Source of the DNA: Tangfeifania diversioriginum
GTDB taxonomy: Bacteria; Bacteroidota; Bacteroidia; Bacteroidales; Prolixibacteraceae
Direction: 5' to 3'
Length of the DNA: 64,000 nucleotides
Assembly: GCF_900141875.1 (NCBI RefSeq)
Contig: NZ_FQZE01000009.1
Span: 78,746 to 142,745, forward strand
Shown: in pieces, positions 57,377 to 64,000 of the stretch
Numbering within the stretch: the first letter of the stretch is position 1
Layout: every line of letters begins with the position of its first letter
Translations under genes and position numbers: made by a program
Notes under the pieces: generated by a model
Databases searched by the model: none
Told to the model about the DNA's origin: nothing
Seen by the model: only the letters and a program-made list of their open reading frames with translations

Positions 57377-59038
57377 TTACCAGAAATAGTAGTAAAATGC
57401 CAGGGTAATAGCAATAATGATAATTGAATTGATGATATCCCAGTTGTTGTAAGACGATCGGGTTTCTGCTGTTTGTTCAGCGGAGGCCGATCGCAATGTC
57501 AGCCCGGTAATAAGAGCCGGATCTTTTTTCTTCGTAAAGTAGCTGATAATTACCATTGAAACAATTACCAGGAAGAAGAGGTAAATTTCGTAGTGCAGCC
57601 AGTTATGTACCAGGAAGATCTGGTATATAAGCGAATCTTCGGCAATTGATCCCGAAAAGATATTCAGCCCGAGGCGGGTCATTCCCAGCGTGAAGCCGAT
57701 TATTAATCCCCAGATACCGGCAGCTGGTGTTGTCCTTTTCGAAACGACACCCAACAGGAAAACCGCTGCTATTCCCGGGGCCAGCAGCGACTGAACATCC
57801 TGCAGGTACTCGTAGAGCACTTTTCCGAGGCCGCGCATAACCGGAATCCAGGCAATGCCCAGCAGCACCACAACCACGGTGGCAATGCGGCCCACAATAA
57901 CATAGTGCCTCTCTTCCTTATTCGGTTTGTATTTTTGGTAGAAATCGACAGTAAACAGCATGGCCGATGAGTTGAACAGCGAAGCCAGCGAACTCATCAG
58001 CGCCGCAAGAATTCCCCCGATTACAATCCCTTTAAACCCAATGGGCAGCAGTTCTTTTACCATTGTTGAAAAGGCTGCATCGTTGTTTTCGAGCACGAAC
58101 AAACCTTTTTGTTGCAATCCGTATGCAATCATTCCGGGAATCAGAAAAATGAATACCGGAGTTAGTTTTAAGTAGGCACCAAAAATAGTACCGCGGCGTG
58201 CCTGTTTCATATCGCGGCCCGAGAGTACGCGCTGCACAATAAACTGGTCGGTACACCAGTACCAAAACCCAATAATCGCAGAGCCAAGAATTACGCCGGT
58301 CCAGGGGAAGTCGGGGTCTTTGGGCGAACGAATCAAACTGGTCATTGAGTCACCATGTACAGTAACATTGGCACGGGCAATTTCCATCATTTCACCCCAA
58401 CCTCCAATTTTATGGAGGCCAAGTACCAAAACCGCAATTGACCCGATGAGCAAAATGGGTGTTTGCAGCACCGAAGTGTAAAGCACTGCTTTCATGCCGC
58501 CAAATGTTGTGTAGAGCCCTGTGAGTACAACCAGACCGATGGCGCTAATCCAGAAAAAGTCAATATTGTAACCAAAGGCCGTGATGTATTCAATATCGAA
58601 AACATCTTTAAAAACAACGCCGCCGGCATAAACTGTTACGGCTACTTTGGTCAATACATAGCTTACCAGCGAAATAATGGAAAGAAAAGAACGGGCTTGT
58701 GGGTTGTAGCGCCGCTCCAGGAACTCGGGCATGGTAAATACTTTGCTTCGTGCATAAAACGGTACAAATAACCACCCGAGTAACAAAATCATCCAGCCAT
58801 GCATTTCCCAGTGTGCCATTGCCATTCCGCTTTCGGCACCTGAGCCCGCGAGGCCAACAAGGTGTTCAGAACCAATATTTGAAGCAAATATGGATGCCCC
58901 AATGGCAATCCATGTAGCATCACGTCCTGCCAGGAAATAATCGGTTGTGTTTTTGTCTTTCTTTTTTAAAACCCAAACTACAATGCCTGCCAGCATTAAC
59001 GCAAACAGACCAAGAACAATCCAGTCAAGTGTACTCAT
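57377..59038 (-). CDS. Sodium/solute symporter (SSS family), sugar-type
   Basis: A 553-residue inner-membrane protein with about 14 helices. It begins with STLDWIVLGLFALMLAGIVV, and has the SGLT-type segments DYFLAGRDATWIAIGASIFA, SNIGSEHLVGLAGSG, YTTFGGMKAVLYTSVLQTPI and VGGILAALMSSLASLFNSSA (conserved Ser residues near the Na+ site). It is closest in pattern to vSGLT-like sugar carriers. The gene 39 bases upstream encodes a Nudix-type regulator on the same strand, suggesting sugar-controlled expression. Confidence 0.94.
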   Translation of the reverse strand: MSTLDWIVLGLFALMLAGIVVWVLKKKDKNTTDYFLAGRDATWIAIGASIFASNIGSEHLVGLAGSGAESGMAMAHWEMHGWMILLLGWLFVPFYARSKVFTMPEFLERRYNPQARSFLSIISLVSYVLTKVAVTVYAGGVVFKDVFDIEYITAFGYNIDFFWISAIGLVVLTGLYTTFGGMKAVLYTSVLQTPILLIGSIAVLVLGLHKIGGWGEMMEIARANVTVHGDSMTSLIRSPKDPDFPWTGVILGSAIIGFWYWCTDQFIVQRVLSGRDMKQARRGTIFGAYLKLTPVFIFLIPGMIAYGLQQKGLFVLENNDAAFSTMVKELLPIGFKGIVIGGILAALMSSLASLFNSSAMLFTVDFYQKYKPNKEERHYVIVGRIATVVVVLLGIAWIPVMRGLGKVLYEYLQDVQSLLAPGIAAVFLLGVVSKRTTPAAGIWGLIIGFTLGMTRLGLNIFSGSIAEDSLIYQIFLVHNWLHYEIYLFFLVIVSMVIISYFTKKKDPALITGLTLRSASAEQTAETRSSYNNWDIINSIIIIAITLAFYYYFW

Positions 59039-59077
59039 AGTATTTCGATTTTGAAGAGTTTAGCTAATATTTTCTGT

Positions 59078-59758
59078 TTAATATTTTACAATTCGTTCCA
59101 GTTCTTCCTCAATTTTATCTGCCTTAACTTTGTAATAATATGCTCCTTTTTTCGATTCAGTAGAATTTTTGTGATCCATGCGTTCCAGCACATTGAGCGA
59201 AAGCATTTTTTTCCTGAAATTGCCGGGATCAAATTCGCGCTGATAAATGGCTTCGTATAATTTCCGGAGCTGCAACAGGGTAAATTTTCGGGGCAGCAAC
59301 TCACTTCCCACCAGGCTGGTGCCTGCTTTTTGCTGCAACTTTTTCAATGCCTGACGAATCATTTCGTCATGGTCGAATATCAAGTTGGGTAATTCGTTAA
59401 TGGGCCACCATTTTGCACCAAATTCATCGGCTTTGCTTTTTTTGTAACGGTCGATTCGTATCAAAGCAAAATAGGCAATGCTGATTACCCGCTCGTAAAT
59501 TTCGCGTTCAGGTGCAGAAAAAGTGGCCACCTGTTCCAAAAATATATCATTGAGGCCGGTTGTTTGCTGTAAAACACGGCAGGCGGCCTGGTCTGACGAT
59601 TCATCTTCGCGCACAAACCCACCCATTAACGACCATGAACCTTTCACAGGTTCGAAGGCACGCGGGTAAAGTAATAACTTAATTTCTCCTGCCTCGTAGC
59701 CGAACACAACGCAGTCAACGGCTACTAAAAATTTTGTTTGTTGTTTGTAGTAATCCAT
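59078..59758 (-). CDS. Nudix-type transcriptional regulator (NrtR/AraR-like)
   Basis: A 226-residue protein. Residues 1-145 form a Nudix domain (FLVAVDCVVFGYEAGEIKLL, GSWSLMGGFVREDESSDQAA), and residues 150-226 form a winged helix (FTLLQLRKLYEAIYQREFDP, NFRKKMLSLNVLERMD). The Nudix box REUxEExGU has become CRVLQQTTGL, so hydrolysis is probably lost and the domain senses a ligand instead, as in the Bacteroides arabinose regulator AraR. It precedes the SSS symporter on the same strand and likely controls it. The ligand is probably a sugar or nucleotide derivative; AraR identity is not proven. Confidence 0.88.
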   Translation of the reverse strand: MDYYKQQTKFLVAVDCVVFGYEAGEIKLLLYPRAFEPVKGSWSLMGGFVREDESSDQAACRVLQQTTGLNDIFLEQVATFSAPEREIYERVISIAYFALIRIDRYKKSKADEFGAKWWPINELPNLIFDHDEMIRQALKKLQQKAGTSLVGSELLPRKFTLLQLRKLYEAIYQREFDPGNFRKKMLSLNVLERMDHKNSTESKKGAYYYKVKADKIEEELERIVKY

Positions 59759-59890
59759 TATTTTGTGAAATCAGATTGTAAATCTAAAAAAGTGTTTTTT
59801 ACTATTTATTATTTTTTTAAGCATTTTTTAAAAACATGTTCCATAACAGGATTTTTCAGCAACTGATATTTTGAGTCCCGGGCAAAAATG

Positions 59891-59930
59891 AAAAAAGGTC
59901 AGCCTTTTAAATCTCAGGCTAACCTTTTTT
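59891..59930. terminator. Terminator of the tricorn-like peptidase gene
   Basis: AAAAAGGTCAGCC and GGCTAACCTTTTTT pair with one G-T around a 12-base loop, with T-runs on both strands. Confidence 0.88.
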
Positions 59931-59947
59931 CACTCTGCGGGTTAAAC

Positions 59948-62900
59948 TTAGTTCGAATCCCTGAGTCCTTTTGCTGTCCTGTCTTCCAGTGGAGGAGCAG
60001 GTGTCATCAGGTGTTTGTTTTCTTTGGTGAGTTCAAGTACTTCTTCCACCACTTTTTCCATTTGCGGGTCGCGGCCTTGCATCAGCATGTCTGGATCGTC
60101 CCACACTTTGAAATCGGGAGCTACGCCTTCGCCTTCCCAAAACCAGTGCCCGTCATTATCGTACAAACGTGCTCCGGGAACAGTTATGGCACCGCCGTCG
60201 ATTAACCGATGACCGGTAGCCGGGCCAACCAAAATACCGAGCGTTCTCTCGCCAACAATCGGGCCTGCTTCCAGCTCCTGAAAAGCCCACGGCAGGCCGT
60301 CGCCGCCTGAGCCAGCCCATCCGTTAATAAGCATTCCCACCGGTCCGGTATTGGTTTTGATCGGATTGGTGTGGTCTTTACCGTGGCGCCAGTGCAGGTT
60401 GTAGGTAACCGGGCGCTGGAGCAGTTCCAGGAAACGGTCGGCAAGCTGTCCTCCACCGTTCCATCGTTCGTCCAGGATGAATCCTTTTTTATCGAGCTGG
60501 CCGTAAAACATGCGGACAAGTTCCAGCTGACCGCGTGCCGAGGTGTTCGACATATAAATGTAGCCGAGCTGCCCGTCCGACAGTTCATCCACCATTTTGC
60601 GGTTGTTTTCAATCCATTCCAGGTAGCGCAGGTTAATTTCTTCTCCACGCGAAAGGCATTTGACGACAACATTTTTGGCATCGTCCTTTTGGCCGGTTGG
60701 ACTTACTTCGAGCGAAACTGTTTTGCCGGATAGCCCTTCGAAAGCTGCATAAGGATCTTTTTCGGGATTGAGATCTACTTTGTTGACCGACAAAATGTAA
60801 TCGCCTTCGTTCACCTCCACACCGGGTTTGTCGAACGGAGAGCGCACTTCAGTGTCCCATTCAGCAGGTTGTACAATTCTTTTAATGCGGTATTTTCCGT
60901 TGTTCAATTCCCAGTCGATTCCGAGAAAGCCGTTTGAGCGTGAAGGTGAACTTTCGGCATCGCCTCCCATCGCATAGGTATGGCCGGCACTTAATTCAGC
61001 CACCAGGTTGAGTTGCAGGTTGGTGACATCCCAGCGGGTGCGTACATCATCGAGCAGTTTACTGTAGCGGTCGTGCATTTCTTTCCAGTCAACTCCCTGC
61101 ATGTTGGGATCGTAAAAGAAATCGCGGTGGCGGCGCCATGTGTCCATGAATATTTGTCTCCACTCTTCTTTGGGAATTAATTCCATTTCAAGGCCGTCAG
61201 TAGGAATGGGATTTTCAATTTTTTGCCCTGGCGCAGGTTGAATAATACAATATTTCCCCTGGCTTAAAATGATTAACGATTTCCCGTCGGCAGTGGCAGC
61301 AACCTGGCTCACGTTGCCCATAATTTCTTTTTCCTCGCGTTCTTTTAAATCAAAAAAGTGGAGCGACGACGAACGTTCGCCTGAGCCTGTGTTGGGCCGG
61401 CGAAGGTACACCAATTTGCCGTCGAACGGGATGAGGTTGCTTATATTTCCTGCCTTGGGTGGGAGAATTTCAACCCGCGCTTCGGCATTTTCGAAGTTGA
61501 TTTCTGCTTTTTTGTCTTCTTCATTCTCTTCATTTTCCCCATCTCCATTTTCAGTATTCCCGTTTTCCTTGTTTTCCTTTCCGTTTTCTTCCTTCTCCTC
61601 TTTATCTTCTTTTATTTCAACTTCATCGTTTTTGGGCGCTAAAACAGATTTATTTTCAGGAGTCAGGCTGAGCGCTGCAATTTGAGTTGCGTTGGGATAA
61701 ATCCAGGTACCATCGTCGAGGTCAGAGTATGCTGCGTCCATGTTGCGGTTGGTGAGGTAAAACAGGTATTTTCCGTCGGTGCTGAATACCGGTAAGTTAT
61801 CTTCGTAAAAACCGGTAGTAAGCTGATGTTTTTTATTTTCTTCAGTATTGAAGACAAAAATGGCGCTGTTGGCATTGTTGAGCCGTTCGGTAAAAGCAAT
61901 CCACTTTGAATCGTGCGACCACGAAATGGGGAAATTGAAACGTGCCCCGTGCCCAACGTTCCAGCGCGTGTTGCCGGCTTCTGTTATTTTTTTGCTTTCA
62001 GCATCGATGATTTGAATGGTGTTGGTTTCGTCGATAAATGCAATTTTTTTACTGTTGGGCGACCAGAACAATTTATAGCCAAAACCTTTCCCGCGTTTGG
62101 TCAACTGCCGGGCTTCTTCTTTTACTTCGCTGTCTTGCAGGTAAAGTTCGTATTCACCTGATTTATCGCTCCAGTAGGCAATGGTTTTTCCGTCGGGCGA
62201 CCAGGCAGGGCTTTGGTCGAATGCGCCGCTTGATTGCGTCATATTCAGTGTGAAACCCTCTTCAACCGGCACGTTGAACAGTTCGCCGCGGGCTTCAAAA
62301 ACAACCCGTTTCCCGCCCGGGGATGCCGTTGCATTTGAAATATTCCGGCTCACATTTTTGGTTTGCGGCATTTCAGTGGATAAATCGCTGATTACGTTCA
62401 CTTCTACTTTTCGCGGTTTCAGCGTTTGCAGGTCCATCAGGTAGAGGTCGCCGCCCATTTCAAAAACGATGTCATCGGGGCCGGCTGTCATAAACGAAAT
62501 ATCAAAATCCTTGTAAAAAGTTACTTGTTTTATTTCGTCCGTACCGGTGTTGTATTCCCAAACATTAAGTCGCATGTTTTCGCCGCGGTCAGACAAAAAA
62601 TAAATGTTGTTTCCTGCCCATGTTGGTTGGCCGTCGTTCGATTTGTTTTCGGTGATCCGCTCGGTGGTTTTCGATTCAAAATCATAAACAATGATGTCGG
62701 AAGTCAAACCACCCCGGTACCTTTTAAACGGGTAGTTTTCGGTAATTTTTGTAATGTAGGCCATTTTTTTGCCGTCGGGCGAAAAGCTGGCCAGTTCGCC
62801 GTACGGGATGGGAAGTTTTTCAGGGAATCCGCCGTTTTTATCTACCATAAAAAACTGGTTCAGTCTTGAAATCCCGTTTTCGCGGTTCGATGCAAAAAGG

Positions 62901-63259
62901 AGTTTTTCCCCATCGGGGTGCCAGTCCACCATCCTGTCGGGGAAGGCATTGTGGGTAATTCGTTTAGGTACACCGCCAGATACAGGAATCAGAAAAACAT
63001 CAGCATTCCCGTTGTAACTGGCCGTGTAGGCAATGTGTTTGCCATCGGGCGAAAACCGTGGCCACGATTCCTCGCCCGGTGAACTGGTAACCTGATAGGC
63101 TGTTCCCCCGGTTTTGTCAACCAGCCAAACGTCGCCCCCGTAAACAAATGTAATTTGCGAACCGGAAACATCCATATAGCGCATTAGCTTGGCACTAATT
63201 TGCGCCGATGCGAGGTTTACAATAAAGAAAGCTGTGAAAATTAGTAGTAATTTTTTCAT
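59948..63259 (-). CDS. Tricorn-like S41 peptidase (secreted)
   Basis: An approximately 1103-residue protein with a Sec leader (MKKLLLIFTAFFIVNLASAQ). Residues about 25-540 form WD-type propeller blades (SPGEESWPRFSPDGKHIAY, SPAWSPDGKTIAYW), then a PDZ domain (about 800-880, GVEVNEGDYILSVNKVDL) and an S41 core, with the catalytic Ser in GWAGSGGDGLPW near residue 983 and GERTLGILVGPATGHRLIDG after it. Tricorn proteases degrade oligopeptides. Residues about 545-590 are a low-complexity insertion of Glu, Lys and Asn between propellers. A frame extension to 63286 lacks a leader, so 63259 is used. Confidence 0.95.
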   Translation of the reverse strand: MKKLLLIFTAFFIVNLASAQISAKLMRYMDVSGSQITFVYGGDVWLVDKTGGTAYQVTSSPGEESWPRFSPDGKHIAYTASYNGNADVFLIPVSGGVPKRITHNAFPDRMVDWHPDGEKLLFASNRENGISRLNQFFMVDKNGGFPEKLPIPYGELASFSPDGKKMAYITKITENYPFKRYRGGLTSDIIVYDFESKTTERITENKSNDGQPTWAGNNIYFLSDRGENMRLNVWEYNTGTDEIKQVTFYKDFDISFMTAGPDDIVFEMGGDLYLMDLQTLKPRKVEVNVISDLSTEMPQTKNVSRNISNATASPGGKRVVFEARGELFNVPVEEGFTLNMTQSSGAFDQSPAWSPDGKTIAYWSDKSGEYELYLQDSEVKEEARQLTKRGKGFGYKLFWSPNSKKIAFIDETNTIQIIDAESKKITEAGNTRWNVGHGARFNFPISWSHDSKWIAFTERLNNANSAIFVFNTEENKKHQLTTGFYEDNLPVFSTDGKYLFYLTNRNMDAAYSDLDDGTWIYPNATQIAALSLTPENKSVLAPKNDEVEIKEDKEEKEENGKENKENGNTENGDGENEENEEDKKAEINFENAEARVEILPPKAGNISNLIPFDGKLVYLRRPNTGSGERSSSLHFFDLKEREEKEIMGNVSQVAATADGKSLIILSQGKYCIIQPAPGQKIENPIPTDGLEMELIPKEEWRQIFMDTWRRHRDFFYDPNMQGVDWKEMHDRYSKLLDDVRTRWDVTNLQLNLVAELSAGHTYAMGGDAESSPSRSNGFLGIDWELNNGKYRIKRIVQPAEWDTEVRSPFDKPGVEVNEGDYILSVNKVDLNPEKDPYAAFEGLSGKTVSLEVSPTGQKDDAKNVVVKCLSRGEEINLRYLEWIENNRKMVDELSDGQLGYIYMSNTSARGQLELVRMFYGQLDKKGFILDERWNGGGQLADRFLELLQRPVTYNLHWRHGKDHTNPIKTNTGPVGMLINGWAGSGGDGLPWAFQELEAGPIVGERTLGILVGPATGHRLIDGGAITVPGARLYDNDGHWFWEGEGVAPDFKVWDDPDMLMQGRDPQMEKVVEEVLELTKENKHLMTPAPPLEDRTAKGLRDSN

Positions 63260-63471
63260 AATGAGTAACTTTTTTCTTAACAGCATGAGGTGTAATAGTT
63301 TTGGTGCAATTCCCCGATCTGCTGTGTTTACATGATTAAGTCTTAAAAATAGAAAGAAAATTACTTAAAATCATCTATTTTTAAAGGGAGAAGAAAGAAT
63401 TTGTTTTCGGGCTCAAAATCTTATGTTACGGAAGAAGTTCAATGTGGAAGGCCAAATACTTTTTTGGCATG

Positions 63472-63930
63472 TTAAACCTGTGGAAGAAGCAGCAGGTTAA
63501 GGCAGGAGCCGATTAATATAAAACCACCAATGATTTTAATTTGTGACTGGAATTTTTTGTTCATTTTTTTACCTAAAACTAATCCCAAAAGGGCTGCAAA
63601 AAAAGAAACTACAGTTGATATTAAAAGGATTAAAAGTAGATCGTAATTAAAGAAGGCAAAGCTCATCCCGATAAGTAACGAATCGATGAGAATAGCTAAA
63701 ACAATTCCCAACAGCAAATTTATTGTCAAGGATTTTAATTTTTGAAGTTTGCTGTTGAGCTTAAAACTTTCAAAAATCATTTTAATACCGATTGCTGCGA
63801 GAAGTGATAATGGAATCCAGTGATCGTAATTTTGGACGATTGCCTCGAATTTTTCGCCTGAAAACCAGCCGGCAAGCAAAACCGGAATTTGAATCAATAT
63901 TAAAATAGGGTTTGCTGAAAAACTAACGAT
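63472..63930 (-). pseudogene. mntP: mntP-like manganese efflux protein, 5-prime truncated
   Basis: The frame is open from a TAA at 63931-63933 to 63472 and encodes about 150 residues, against about 185-190 for MntP. Helices two to six are recognisable: LLAGWFSGEKFEAIVQNYDH, WIPLSLLAAIGIKMIFESF, and LLGIVLAILIDSLLIGMSFA with the second conserved Asp. The first helix with its DAFAVS-type motif is missing, and the only start codon is a TTG at 63897. The DNA left in the window (to 64000) does not encode the missing helix in any minus-strand frame I tried. Either the gene is broken or a frameshift separates a first exon-like part beyond the window. Confidence 0.55.
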
Positions 63931-64000
63931 TTATTTTTAATAGGCATTGTTCAACTCCGTTATTAGCAGGTTGAAAATTCACTAATAATTCCATTGTCTG

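Noticed and set aside
61494..61625. Sequencing or assembly artefact in the acidic stretch of the S41 gene
   Set aside because: The frame stays open on both sides and the codons are mixed (GAA/GAG, AAT/AAC, GGA/GGG), as in a real low-complexity coding region.

Overview
The window looks like chromosome from a marine-type Bacteroidota, most plausibly order Marinilabiliales (Prolixibacteraceae-like). Supporting signs are two SusC/SusD pairs, promoters that fit the Bacteroidota pattern (-33 TTG, -7 TAnnTTTG), many lipoprotein and Sec or Tat leaders on carbohydrate enzymes, bidirectional terminators, and the housekeeping groups dapA-DUF6913-ligA and thrS-infC-rpmI-rplT. The genus is an inference from gene content, not a measurement.

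Layout. 1-6465 is the end of a polysaccharide-degradation locus: a heparinase II/III-like lyase (its start is outside the window), a PL8-like lyase and a sulfatase fused to a GH78 alpha-L-rhamnosidase. Together they point to a sulfated, rhamnose- and uronate-containing polymer such as ulvan or a glycosaminoglycan-like glycan. 6582-13109 holds a TPR protein, a HEPN/MNT toxin-antitoxin-type pair, DUF4268 and DUF985 proteins, an M23-like secreted protein, a GH53 galactanase and a gene remnant. 13291-19223 holds an acidic lipoprotein, a collapsed DUF5009 acyltransferase pseudogene, a GH172 enzyme, an AAA/DUF4143 ATPase bracketed by repeats, and a PIG-L deacetylase. 19562-31392 holds two complete SusC/SusD systems, the first with an extra surface lipoprotein.

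31451-40983 is mostly core metabolism: dapA, ligA, a thioredoxin-like protein, a DUF1080 hydrolase, an SDR and a Ca/Na antiporter. It is interrupted by a second DUF4143 ATPase and by a DUF559 nuclease lying between two nearly identical 72-73 bp repeats. 41042-48750 is a sugar operon: a LacI-type regulator with two visible palindromic operators and a textbook promoter, two Tat-exported Gfo/Idh/MocA oxidoreductases, an exported NagA-like deacetylase, an Nramp-like permease lacking the usual metal motifs, and NagB. A four-helix-bundle gene with inverted-repeat flanks sits inside it.

48843-55303 holds a HAD phosphatase, a DPP-IV-type peptidase and the thrS-infC-rpmI-rplT cluster, in which infC appears to start at AUA. 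55374-56218 is the most unusual stretch: a genuine tRNA-Asp followed by five degenerate copies of its own 3-prime half, each with the same terminator hairpin, with a GIY-YIG nuclease gene inside the array. The right end carries a metallophosphoesterase, a sodium/solute symporter next to a Nudix-type regulator, a tricorn-like S41 peptidase and a 5-prime-truncated mntP.

Common thread. Three small genes (DUF559, GIY-YIG, four-helix bundle) each sit within their own repeat family, and an AAA/DUF4143 gene is also bracketed by repeats. Whether small nuclease genes and palindromic or tRNA-derived repeats move together here is the main question raised by this window.
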